7,292 bases of DNA from JACKOF01 sp041571855 (GTDB lineage Bacteria > Pseudomonadota > Gammaproteobacteria > Pseudomonadales > Porticoccaceae), in contig JBFFTH010000104.1 in NCBI GenBank assembly GCA_041571855.1, positions 1 through 7,292 on the forward strand. The letters run 5' to 3'. The notes under the pieces are model-generated. The model was not told the origin of the DNA. It searched no databases and saw only the letters and a program-made list of their open reading frames with translations. The position numbers and the translations under genes were made by a program. Positions 1 through 5,958 of this stretch are shown here, one piece after another. Within the stretch, counting starts at the first letter, position 1; every line of letters starts with the position of its first letter.

Positions 1-647
1 ACCAGTTCGGTCATCGAGGCGCCGGGGTGGGCGATCACGGATAACAGGGATTTGTTGGCCTTTTTCAGCCGCCTGTCCAGTTCCAGGCCAAACATCATGC
101 AGGCCAGCTTTGTCTGGGCGTAGGCGTTGTGCTTGTGATAGCCCTGCTGCCAGTGAATATCTTCAAAGCGGATGCGTTTTAACCCATGCGCATGGGCCAG
201 GCTGCTTAGATGGACAACCCTTGACTCGGGGGTGTCCGGCATCATGTCCAGCAGCAGCGAGGTCAGCAGAAAGTGACCGAAGTGGTTGGCGGCCATCTGG
301 CTTTCAAAACCATCCACGGATAGCTCGTAGGGGGTCCACATAATGCCTGCGTTATTGATCAGCAGGTCAAGCCTGTCGTATTTTGAGCGGAATGCGTCGG
401 CAAATTGGCGCACCGATTCAAGTGAGCTCAGGTCGAGGGGCAGGAAATCCAGCCGGGCGTCCGGCAGCTCTTCTTCAAGCTGCTGTTTGGCGGCCATTGC
501 TTTCGATTCGTTGCGACAGGCCATCACCACCTTGACTCCCTTCTGGCAAAGGTAGCGTGTAGTTTCGTAGCCAAGGCCAGTATTGGCGCCGGTGACAATG
601 GCAAGGCTGTCGGGCCTTGATGGTAGAGAGTCAATTGAGTAGTTCAT
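1..647 (-). CDS. Short-chain dehydrogenase/reductase, retinol-dehydrogenase-like (C-terminus cut by window edge)
   Basis: This is an NAD(P)-dependent oxidoreductase of the classical SDR superfamily. It is read from an ATG at 647-645 and is open to base 1, so about 215 residues are present and the C-terminus is missing. The cofactor motif TGANTGLG is at residues 19-26. NNAG is at 98-101, the catalytic Ser is in HLSS (146-149), the YxxxK pair is Y176/K180 (YAQTK), and HPG is at 207-209. The segment NHFGHFLLT (121-129) is typical of the retinol dehydrogenase/WWOX-like branch, so an alcohol-carbonyl conversion on a lipophilic substrate is likely, but the substrate cannot be read from sequence. 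A weak AGG lies about 10 bases before the ATG. It follows the Rieske gene by 23 bases and is probably the last visible gene of the htpX transcript. Confidence 0.93.
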   Translation of the reverse strand, partial: MNYSIDSLPSRPDSLAIVTGANTGLGYETTRYLCQKGVKVVMACRNESKAMAAKQQLEEELPDARLDFLPLDLSSLESVRQFADAFRSKYDRLDLLINNAGIMWTPYELSVDGFESQMAANHFGHFLLTSLLLDMMPDTPESRVVHLSSLAHAHGLKRIRFEDIHWQQGYHKHNAYAQTKLACMMFGLELDRRLKKANKSLLSVIAHPGASMTEL

Positions 648-670
648 GGAAATAATACCTGTAGAAAATC

Positions 671-991
671 CTATTTGATGAAAATGCAGCCTTGCCGAAC
701 TTCATGGGAAACAGTTTGCAGTGACTGGCCTGAACAGGGCCCTGCAACACAGAGGCCGCTGTCGATTTCGAACAGTGCCCCGTGGGAAGCACACTGTATA
801 AAGCGATTCTCGCTGTCGAGAAATTGATCCTCCTGCCAGTTGAGCGGGGTACCGATGTGGGGGCAGATGTTGCGGTAGACAAAAACCTCGCTGTACTGAC
901 GAACGGCGAAGAGACTCTCTTCGCCGTGGTCAAATTGCCTGCTTCCCACCTCCGGCAGCTCGTCAAGCCGACAGAGTTTTGTTTGTGCCAC
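671..991 (-). CDS. Rieske [2Fe-2S] ferredoxin-like protein
   Basis: This is a small stand-alone Rieske protein of 106 residues. The iron-sulfur ligands are visible as CPH (C43, H45) and CASH (C67, H70), which is the C-x-H...C-x-x-H pattern that holds a [2Fe-2S] cluster with two Cys and two His. The domain fills the whole protein. There is no signal peptide, membrane anchor or catalytic oxygenase domain, so it should be a soluble cytoplasmic electron carrier, like the ferredoxin or NirD-type small Rieske proteins. The start is GTG at 991-989, two bases after the htpX stop. There is no clear Shine-Dalgarno, which suggests translational coupling to htpX. Two further Cys (C81, C86) follow the second ligand pair; they are not the usual cluster ligands. 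The redox partner is unknown; the SDR 23 bases downstream is the nearest candidate (inference). Confidence 0.92.
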   Translation of the reverse strand: MAQTKLCRLDELPEVGSRQFDHGEESLFAVRQYSEVFVYRNICPHIGTPLNWQEDQFLDSENRFIQCASHGALFEIDSGLCVAGPCSGQSLQTVSHEVRQGCIFIK

Positions 992-993
992 TG

Positions 994-1890
994 CTATTCT
1001 GCGCCGAAGCGAAGGGCTTCAATACGCTCTTCCAGCGGAGGGTGTGACATGAACAGCTTCATGGCGTGTTCTTTCCAGCCACTGGAGATGCCAAACGCAG
1101 TCATGGTGTCCGGCATCTGGTTGGGAATATGCGCGCGGGTTTCAGCCTGCAGCTTTTGCAGGGCGCCGATCATGGCGCCGCGACCGGCCAGTTGCGCGCC
1201 CGCCGCATCAGCGCGAAATTCACGCCAGCGGGAGAACCACATCACGATCATCGAGGCGAATATGCCCAGCACCACCTGCAGTACGATCACTATCATGAAG
1301 TAGCCGATGCCGTGGCCATTCTCGTTTTTGAATACGGCGCGATCGATCACGCTGCCGATCACCCGGGCAAAGAACATGACAAAGGTGTTGACCACGCCCT
1401 GGACCAGGGACAGGGTGATCATGTCACCATTTGCGACGTGGCCGATTTCGTGGGCCAGCACGGCGCGCACCTCATCCTTGTCAAAGCGATGCAGCAGGCC
1501 CTCACTGACGGCTACCAGGGATTTATTCTTGTTCCAGCCAGTGGCAAAGGCATTGGATTGCTGGGCCGGAAAAACACCCACCTCGGGCATGCCGATACCA
1601 GCCTTGTCGGACAGGTCCCTGACGGTTTCAAGCAACCAGCGCTCGTCGGGGGTGGTGGGTTGGTCGATGACCTGCACCCTGGCACTCATTTTGGCTACCC
1701 ACTTGGAGGTGAGCAGGGAGATAAGAGAGCCGGCAAAGCCAAAGAACCCACAGATGACCAGCAGTGAGGTCAGGTTGGTGTAAACACCCTGGGAGGCCAG
1801 GTATTGCTCAAGACCGAGTCCCTGAAAAACCAGTGTAAAAAGCACCAGAATAGCGATATTGGTGGCTAAAAAAAGGCCTATGCGTAACAC
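994..1890 (-). CDS. htpX: Protease HtpX, membrane zinc metalloprotease (M48)
   Basis: HtpX is an inner-membrane M48 zinc protease that takes part in quality control of membrane proteins, alongside FtsH in E. coli. The protein is 298 residues, against 293 for E. coli HtpX. Hydrophobic segments lie at about 4-24 and 41-62, and after the active site at about 158-182 and 197-220. The zinc-binding HEIGH is at 147-151 with the catalytic Glu at 148, and the third ligand is probably E224 in WREFRADAAGA. The C-terminal SHPPLEERI (282-290) is also typical of the family. The start is GTG at 1890-1888, supported by GAGGAG six bases upstream and by the usual N-terminus (MLRIGLFL). A sigma-32-like promoter lies about 60 bases upstream. 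The Rieske gene starts two bases after the stop. Confidence 0.97.
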   Translation of the reverse strand: MLRIGLFLATNIAILVLFTLVFQGLGLEQYLASQGVYTNLTSLLVICGFFGFAGSLISLLTSKWVAKMSARVQVIDQPTTPDERWLLETVRDLSDKAGIGMPEVGVFPAQQSNAFATGWNKNKSLVAVSEGLLHRFDKDEVRAVLAHEIGHVANGDMITLSLVQGVVNTFVMFFARVIGSVIDRAVFKNENGHGIGYFMIVIVLQVVLGIFASMIVMWFSRWREFRADAAGAQLAGRGAMIGALQKLQAETRAHIPNQMPDTMTAFGISSGWKEHAMKLFMSHPPLEERIEALRFGAE

Positions 1891-1920
1891 GTCAGTCTCC
1901 TCGTATTAGACAAGTTATTA

Positions 1921-1941
1921 TTGCAACCCAAGCGTTTGCAA
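1921..1941 (-). repeat. TTGCAA inverted/direct repeat in the htpX leader
   Basis: Two copies of the palindrome TTGCAA (1921-1926 and 1936-1941) are separated by nine bases. Each is self-complementary, so they can be read as direct repeats 15 bp apart (as for a DNA-binding protein) or as a 6-bp RNA stem with a 9-base loop. The stem would sit at the very 5' end of the predicted htpX transcript. No function can be assigned from the sequence alone. Confidence 0.4.
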
Positions 1942-1950
1942 CTCACTGTT

Positions 1951-1978
1951 AGATGGGTTCTTTTTGTGAAAATTCAAG
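1951..1978 (-). promoter_or_regulatory. Sigma-32 (heat-shock) type promoter for htpX
   Basis: On the minus strand the -35 box CTTGAA (1978-1973) is followed by a 15-base spacer and a -10 box CCCATCTA (1957-1950). The E. coli sigma-32 consensus is CTTGAA, a 13-17 base spacer, then CCCCATnTA. The match is complete except that the first C of the -10 is A. The -35 box overlaps the mscS stop codon (ACT TGA), so the promoter uses the end of the upstream gene. Transcription would start near 1943, giving a leader of about 53 bases before the htpX GTG. E. coli htpX is a known sigma-32 regulon member, which fits. Confidence 0.8.
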
Positions 1979-2816
1979 TGCCGGGAGTATTTTCTGTCGC
2001 ATCACCCAAAAGGCGTACTTCCCGCTGCGGGAAGGGAATTTCCACCCCGGCCAGTTTCAAGGCATCGAAAATGGCATTGTTGACCTTGAAGCGGGTGCGG
2101 TGAAATTTTGTGGTCGGCACCCAGAAGCGAACGCCGATATTCAGGCCGCTGTCGCCAAAGGAGTCAATACCGACCTGTGGCGACCGGTTTTCCGTGACGC
2201 CATTGCTGTCCAGTACGGCCAGAATGACATCGCCCACCCGATCAGGGTCGGAGTCGTAAGCTACGCAGATAATCGTTTCCACCAGCGATACTTCGGCTGA
2301 ATTGTGCAGGATTTCGCCCACTATGTGGCGGTTCGGAATCATAATCCGCACATCGTCTTCGTCCTTGAGGATGGTATGGGCAAGGCGCACCTCGTCGACA
2401 ATGCCGGTGACCCCCTGCACAGAAATGGTATCACCCACCACAAAAGGCCGCGTGATTATAATATTGAACCCGGCGCCATAGTTGGAAACCAGACCCTGTA
2501 TAGCCAGGCCTGCGCCCAGGGAAAGGGCGCCAATGGCGGCGACAAAGGGGGTGATGCTGATGCCCAGTTTGCCAAGGGCGATGACAGCGACACCGACATT
2601 AATGGCGATCTTGACAAAGCTGGCGATAAAGCGGCTCAGGGTGACATCCAGTCGCTTGCCGATACAGAATCGTTCTACCCAGCCCGCTACCCGGTTGGCG
2701 ACAAGAAGACCGATCAGAAGGATGATGGTTGCGCCGATAAGCTGAAAGCTGTAGTTGACGAAAAAGTCGACAATAGTGTCGTAGACCGCGTGCAACTGGT
2801 CGATTTCTTCTTGCAT
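1974..2816 (-). CDS. mscS: Small-conductance mechanosensitive ion channel, MscS family
   Basis: This is an MscS-type channel, which opens under membrane tension during osmotic downshock to release solutes. The protein is 280 residues, close to E. coli MscS (286), so it is the short single-channel form without extra periplasmic domains. Three membrane segments are visible at about 24-44, 62-82 and 88-122. The third is the Gly/Ala-rich pore helix (IGALSLGAGLAIQGLVSN, 95-112) followed by RPFVVGD (123-129). The cytoplasmic beta domain and C-terminal alpha/beta cage domain follow, ending in GVEIPFPQREV (257-267). The start is ATG at 2816-2814 with AAGGA eight bases upstream. The frame stays open to 3188, but that extension is antisense to the carboxypeptidase gene and does not look like MscS, so it is not included. 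Confidence 0.96.
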   Translation of the reverse strand: MQEEIDQLHAVYDTIVDFFVNYSFQLIGATIILLIGLLVANRVAGWVERFCIGKRLDVTLSRFIASFVKIAINVGVAVIALGKLGISITPFVAAIGALSLGAGLAIQGLVSNYGAGFNIIITRPFVVGDTISVQGVTGIVDEVRLAHTILKDEDDVRIMIPNRHIVGEILHNSAEVSLVETIICVAYDSDPDRVGDVILAVLDSNGVTENRSPQVGIDSFGDSGLNIGVRFWVPTTKFHRTRFKVNNAIFDALKLAGVEIPFPQREVRLLGDATENTPGT

Positions 2817-2849
2817 ACTTACTGTCCTTGAATGCGATTGTGCTGTTTG

Positions 2850-2858
2850 AGCATAGCA
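2850..2858 (-). promoter_or_regulatory. Possible extended -10 promoter for mscS
   Basis: On the minus strand TGCTATGCT (2858-2850) combines a TGn extension with the -10 hexamer TATGCT, 34 bases before the mscS ATG. No good -35 hexamer is present at 16-18 bases upstream, which is tolerated by extended -10 promoters. It lies in the roughly 96-base divergent region shared with the carboxypeptidase gene, so promoters for the two directions probably overlap. Confidence 0.35.
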
Positions 2859-2912
2859 AATTATTTTCGGGGATATTATGGTGATCGCCGATTGATTAAA
2901 AGGTTCGGACAA

Positions 2913-3596
2913 TTGATAACTTTGGCAGCTGAAATCATTACCGGCCAGGGGGAATCCCACTTGACGGCGCTTGCGGATGGCGATCTGCACAGGTTGCATG
3001 CCGGGGTAGTCGGGCCTTTTCGCAATCTGCAGCGGGCGGCATCTGTGGCCGGTTTTGATCTGCAAATTGCCAGCAGTTTCCGCTCTTTTGAACGTCAGCT
3101 GGCGATCTGGAACGCCAAGGCGCTGGGTATGCGGCCGGTGATGGATGACAACGGGCAGCCACTGGATATGGCAAATCTCAGCGACCATGAAAAGGTTTTT
3201 GCCATACTGCGCTGGTCGGCGCTGCCCGGTGCTTCACGTCATCACTGGGGAACTGACATGGATGTCTGGGACCCTTCGGCGGTGACGGCAGGTTACAATC
3301 TGCAACTTGTGCCGGAGGAATATGGTATCGGCGGGCCATTCTACGGCTTGAGTCAATGGCTGGATGAAAACAGCAGCCGCTTCGGGTTTTGCCGCCCCTA
3401 TGCTGAAGATTGCGGGGGGGTTGCGCCGGAAGCCTGGCACTTGAGTTATCTGCCAATAGCGCGCGAGTTTGAGCGGCAGTTAACCCCTGACCTGTTGCGA
3501 CAGGTTCTGGAAAATAGCGAGATCGAGTTGAAACCGGCTGTGCTGGATTCGCTCGATGAGATCTGCACGCGGTTTGTTCACACCGTCAATGACTGA
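2913..3596 (+). CDS. M15/VanY-family D-alanyl-D-alanine carboxypeptidase homologue
   Basis: This is a zinc peptidase of the VanY/M15 family, which trims the terminal D-Ala from peptidoglycan stem peptides. Counting from TTG 2913 the protein is 227 residues. The SxHxxGxxxD zinc motif is seen as SRHHWGTDMD (108-117, ligands H110 and D117), and the second part is EAWH (173-176, E173 as general base and H176 as third ligand). The upstream SSFRSFERQLAIWN (54-67) is also typical. No signal peptide or lipobox is evident from this start. An ATG at 2832 is in frame but lies only 15 bases from the divergent mscS start, leaving no room for promoters. TTG 2913 has AAAAGG nine bases upstream and a family-like N-terminus, so I prefer it; TTG 2922 is an alternative. 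cysE starts 14 bases after its stop. Confidence 0.88.
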   Translation: MITLAAEIITGQGESHLTALADGDLHRLHAGVVGPFRNLQRAASVAGFDLQIASSFRSFERQLAIWNAKALGMRPVMDDNGQPLDMANLSDHEKVFAILRWSALPGASRHHWGTDMDVWDPSAVTAGYNLQLVPEEYGIGGPFYGLSQWLDENSSRFGFCRPYAEDCGGVAPEAWHLSYLPIAREFERQLTPDLLRQVLENSEIELKPAVLDSLDEICTRFVHTVND

Positions 3597-3610
3597 GGGA
3601 GGGGTGAGAA

Positions 3611-4402
3611 ATGGTTGAGGGTGCCGACATCTGGCAGAAAATCGTCAGCGAGGCCGAAGAGGCATCTCGCTGCGAGCCTGCATTGTCGGGCTATTTCACA
3701 GCCACGGTGTTGACGCGCAACTCCCTGGAGCAGAGCCTGGCCGCCAGGATGGCGGAGCAACTCGGCAATGAATATATCCCAGCAGGACAGTTGTATGACC
3801 TCTTCGTGGAGGTTCTGTCTAAAGACAAGGGCGCCATAAAAAAAGTGCAGCAGGATCTTGCCGCTTACCTGGACCGAGACCCGGCCTGCGATCAGTACCT
3901 GATGCCCCTGCTTTACTTCAAGGGGTTTCACGCCCTGCAGGTCCACCGCATCGCGCACTGGCTTTGGTTGCAGGGCAGGGAATCACTGGCGCTGTATTTG
4001 CAGAACAGGGTGTCGGAGGTGTTTGCGGTGGATATTCACCCGGCGGCGCGTATTGGTGGGGGTATCATGATCGATCACGCCACCGGCGTGGTGATTGGTG
4101 AAACCGCGGTGATCGAAGATGACGTCTCGATGCTGCATTCAGTGACCCTGGGGGGAACCGGTAATGAAGCCGGGGACCGTCACCCGAAAATCCGGCATGG
4201 CGTGTTGATCGCAGCCGGAGCAAAAATTCTTGGCAACATTGAAGTGGGGTTTGGAGCCAAGATCGGTGCCGGCAGCCTGGTGCTGGACCCGGTGCCGCCC
4301 CACACCACGGTGGCTGGCGTGCCTGCAAGAATTGTCGGCAGACCCAGTGAAGAATCCCCGGCGCTGGGGATGGACCAGCACATCGAGGGTGGTGAAGCTT
4401 GA
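3611..4402 (+). CDS. cysE: Serine O-acetyltransferase CysE
   Basis: CysE transfers an acetyl group from acetyl-CoA to L-serine, giving O-acetylserine, the first step of cysteine synthesis in the cytoplasm. The 263-residue protein (E. coli CysE has 273) has the all-helical N-terminal SATase domain (about 1-138) and a left-handed beta-helix of hexapeptide repeats (about 139-245). The catalytic Asp-His pair corresponds to D141 (DIHPAARIG) and H156 (DHATG); D155 and H191 (DRHPK) match substrate-binding residues. VTLGGTG (178-184) and VPPHTTVAGVPARIVG (228-243) are nearly identical to E. coli. The start ATG has a strong GGAGGGG six bases upstream. The C-terminus stops shortly after MDQH and lacks the longer tail ending in Ile that docks CysK in E. 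coli. The stop TGA overlaps the TTG start of dgkA. Confidence 0.97.
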   Translation: MVEGADIWQKIVSEAEEASRCEPALSGYFTATVLTRNSLEQSLAARMAEQLGNEYIPAGQLYDLFVEVLSKDKGAIKKVQQDLAAYLDRDPACDQYLMPLLYFKGFHALQVHRIAHWLWLQGRESLALYLQNRVSEVFAVDIHPAARIGGGIMIDHATGVVIGETAVIEDDVSMLHSVTLGGTGNEAGDRHPKIRHGVLIAAGAKILGNIEVGFGAKIGAGSLVLDPVPPHTTVAGVPARIVGRPSEESPALGMDQHIEGGEA

Positions 4403-4776
4403 ACGAGCAAAAAGATGGTTCGATGCTGGCACTCTTTCAGCGACGTGTAATACAGGCTTCAGTGCATTCATGGCAGGGCCTGAGAGCGGCACTGCGGCAC
4501 GAGGAGGCTTTTCGGGTTGAATTTTTCCTGGCGCTGCTGCTGTTCCCGGTCAGTCTGTTAATTGCCGAAAACCTCAATGAATGGCTGCTGCTGTTTGCCA
4601 CAACAGTACTGGTTTTGATTGTTGAACTGCTGAATTCAGCCATTGAGGCCACCGTCGACAGGATCGGCGATGAACCTCATGAGTTGGCCGGGCGCGCCAA
4701 GGACATCGGTTCTGCGGCTGTTCTGTTGTCGATGGGTTTGTTTCTTGTTGTCTGGTTTGCAGTAGCTATCGGGTAA
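4399..4776 (+). CDS. dgkA: Diacylglycerol kinase DgkA (prokaryotic type)
   Basis: DgkA is a small inner-membrane kinase that phosphorylates diacylglycerol with ATP, recycling lipid released during envelope glucan synthesis. The protein is 125 residues (E. coli 122). The surface helix SWQGLRAALRHEEAFRVE (24-41) is followed by three membrane segments at about 42-57, 62-82 and 104-124. The active-site signature VELLNSAIEATVDRIG (75-90) carries the conserved E76, N79 and E83, and HELAGRAKD (94-102) carries K101 and D102. The TTG start overlaps the cysE stop (TTGA), which indicates coupled translation. An in-frame ATG at 4423 would give 117 residues and cannot be excluded. A membrane lipid kinase behind cysE and a cell-wall peptidase shows no obvious pathway link. 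Confidence 0.95.
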   Translation: MNEQKDGSMLALFQRRVIQASVHSWQGLRAALRHEEAFRVEFFLALLLFPVSLLIAENLNEWLLLFATTVLVLIVELLNSAIEATVDRIGDEPHELAGRAKDIGSAAVLLSMGLFLVVWFAVAIG

Positions 4777-4796
4777 AAAAATGAGCCAGACTGCTG

Positions 4797-4814
4797 ATAA
4801 AATATTTTTATAAT
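4797..4814 (+). promoter_or_regulatory. Consensus -10 (TATAAT) and AT-rich dyad upstream of the aquaporin gene
   Basis: A perfect TATAAT is at 4809-4814, 40 bases before the GTG start of the aquaporin gene, in the only clear gap of the right arm (4777-4853). No recognisable -35 is found 16-18 bases upstream. The -10 overlaps an imperfect AT dyad (ATAAAATATTTTTAT, 4797-4811). A promoter that needs an activator, or is blocked by a repressor on the dyad, is possible but is inference. Confidence 0.5.
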
Positions 4815-4853
4815 ACTTGTCTGCTGGATAGCACTTTTGGGTTGGAAATATCG

Positions 4854-5531
4854 GTGAAAAGAAAATATTACGCTGAATTTTTTGGCACTTTCATCCTGGT
4901 CTTCGTCGGCACGGGGGCCATTGTCATTAACGATATCAGTGGCGGTGCAGTTTCTCACCTGGGAATAGCAATCTGTTTCGGGCTGGCCGTGATGACAGTG
5001 ATTCACACTCTGGGTGAAACATCCGGCGCACATATCAACCCCGCGGTGACACTGGCTTTCTGGTGGGCAAAACGGTTTCCCGGAAAGCTTATTTTTCCCT
5101 ATATCCTGTCACAGCTGGCCGGCGCTATTCTCGCCTCGACAGTGCTGGCCCTGATGTTTGGCAGTCACCCGACACTGGGTGCGACGCTGCCTGCTGGCAG
5201 TGAATTGCAGAGCCTGGTGATGGAAATCCTGCTGACCTTCATTTTGATGTTTGTCATTATCAATGTTTCGGAGGGCTCTAAGGAGCAGGGTTTGCTGGCA
5301 GGCATTACCATTGGTGCGGTGGTGGCCATGGAGGCCCTGTTTGCCGGTCCAATTTCCGGGGCATCCATGAACCCCGCCCGCTCCATCGGGCCGGCATTGT
5401 TGTCCGGACAGTTGTCCTCGCTGTGGCTGTATATTATCGGCCCACTGGTCGGGGCATCGCTGGCAATTACTACTTGCCGTCTGATTCAGTGGCCTGGGTG
5501 TTGTGCTGCTGATTCCTGTGATCCAGAGTGA
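4854..5531 (+). CDS. Aquaporin-family (MIP) channel, probably arsenite/metalloid exporting (AqpS-like)
   Basis: This is a six-helix MIP channel of 225 residues from GTG 4854. Both NPA loops are present: SGAHINPAVT (N62) and SGASMNPARS (N173), with the selectivity-filter Arg at 176. Aligning by the NPA motifs with AqpZ from memory puts F42, A161, A170 and R176 at the filter, so the His and Thr of water-specific AqpZ are replaced by small residues and the pore should be wider. The next gene is an arsenate reductase, as in rhizobial ars operons where AqpS lets arsenite out of the cell; the same job is inferred here. The C-terminus is cysteine-rich (C208, C216, C217, C222). A TTG at 4842 is an alternative start, but GTG 4854 has a GGA eight bases upstream and a typical N-terminus (KRKYYAEFFGTFILVF). 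arsC begins 11 bases downstream. Confidence 0.93.
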   Translation: MKRKYYAEFFGTFILVFVGTGAIVINDISGGAVSHLGIAICFGLAVMTVIHTLGETSGAHINPAVTLAFWWAKRFPGKLIFPYILSQLAGAILASTVLALMFGSHPTLGATLPAGSELQSLVMEILLTFILMFVIINVSEGSKEQGLLAGITIGAVVAMEALFAGPISGASMNPARSIGPALLSGQLSSLWLYIIGPLVGASLAITTCRLIQWPGCCAADSCDPE

Positions 5532-5542
5532 GGATGTAAATC

Positions 5543-5929
5543 GTGAAACATATTGTATTCGTCTGTGTTGAGAATTCCTGCCGCAGCCAGATCGCCGAGG
5601 CGTATGGCCATATATTGAATAATGGAGAGTGCGAAATTTACAGCGCGGGCTCTGCACCATCCGGGCAGGTGAACCCCAAAGCGGTGGCGACCATGGCTGA
5701 GCTTGGCTACGATATGAGCAATCACCGTTCCCAGGGCTTGGAGGAGCTACCCGATATCGAGTTTGATGCCGTGATTACCATGGGCTGTGGAGACAACTGT
5801 CCATGGCTGAGGGGTGCGATTCGCGAGGACTGGGGGCTGCCCGACCCGAAGCTTATGAGTGTGGAACAGTTTCGGGAAGTGCGGGACCGGATCGGTGAGA
5901 AAGTGAAAGAGTTGATGACACGGCTCTAG
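5543..5929 (+). CDS. arsC: Arsenate reductase ArsC, low-molecular-weight phosphatase type
   Basis: This protein reduces arsenate to arsenite in the cytoplasm using the low-molecular-weight tyrosine phosphatase fold. The 128 residues start with the phosphate-binding loop CVENSCR (C8 to R14, the CX5R signature), where C8 is the nucleophile. The resolving cysteines are probably C82 and C86 in TMGCGDNCP (79-87), and the Asp-Pro acid loop is WGLPDP (97-102, D101). This Cys pattern indicates an ArsC reductase rather than a plain tyrosine phosphatase; thioredoxin as electron donor is likely, though a small-thiol route is possible. The start is GTG with AGGA eight bases upstream. Most relatives have CTGNSCR or CxxNSCR; VEN here is a variation within the loop. 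With the aquaporin gene directly before it, it forms a two-gene arsenic cassette. No arsR, arsB or acr3 gene is in the window. Confidence 0.93.
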   Translation: MKHIVFVCVENSCRSQIAEAYGHILNNGECEIYSAGSAPSGQVNPKAVATMAELGYDMSNHRSQGLEELPDIEFDAVITMGCGDNCPWLRGAIREDWGLPDPKLMSVEQFREVRDRIGEKVKELMTRL

Positions 5930-5958
5930 TACATTTATTTTCAGCGGGCGTAATCAAG

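Noticed and set aside
1066..1767. A 233-codon open frame on the plus strand
   Set aside because: It is the mirror of htpX; its His/Gly/Asp-rich product has no domain and no ribosome binding site, while the minus strand encodes a clear HtpX.
2817..3188. Open extension of the mscS frame, which would give a 404-residue protein
   Set aside because: It is antisense to the well-supported carboxypeptidase gene, has no MscS-like or membrane sequence, and the ATG at 2816 has a good ribosome binding site.
3413..3420. Run of seven G in the carboxypeptidase gene, a possible slippage site
   Set aside because: The frame is intact on both sides and the EAWH zinc motif follows in frame, so there is no sign of a frameshift; a single run of this length is not evidence of phase variation.
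3597..4776. cysE-dgkA pair as part of a defence or secondary-metabolite island
   Set aside because: Both are ordinary housekeeping genes with full active sites and no mobile-element or transfer signature nearby.
5543..5929. Reading the ArsC gene as a protein tyrosine phosphatase (Wzb/Etp type) of capsule control
   Set aside because: C82 and C86 in GCGDNC and the WGLPDP loop fit arsenate reductases, and the neighbour is an aquaporin, not a capsule kinase.
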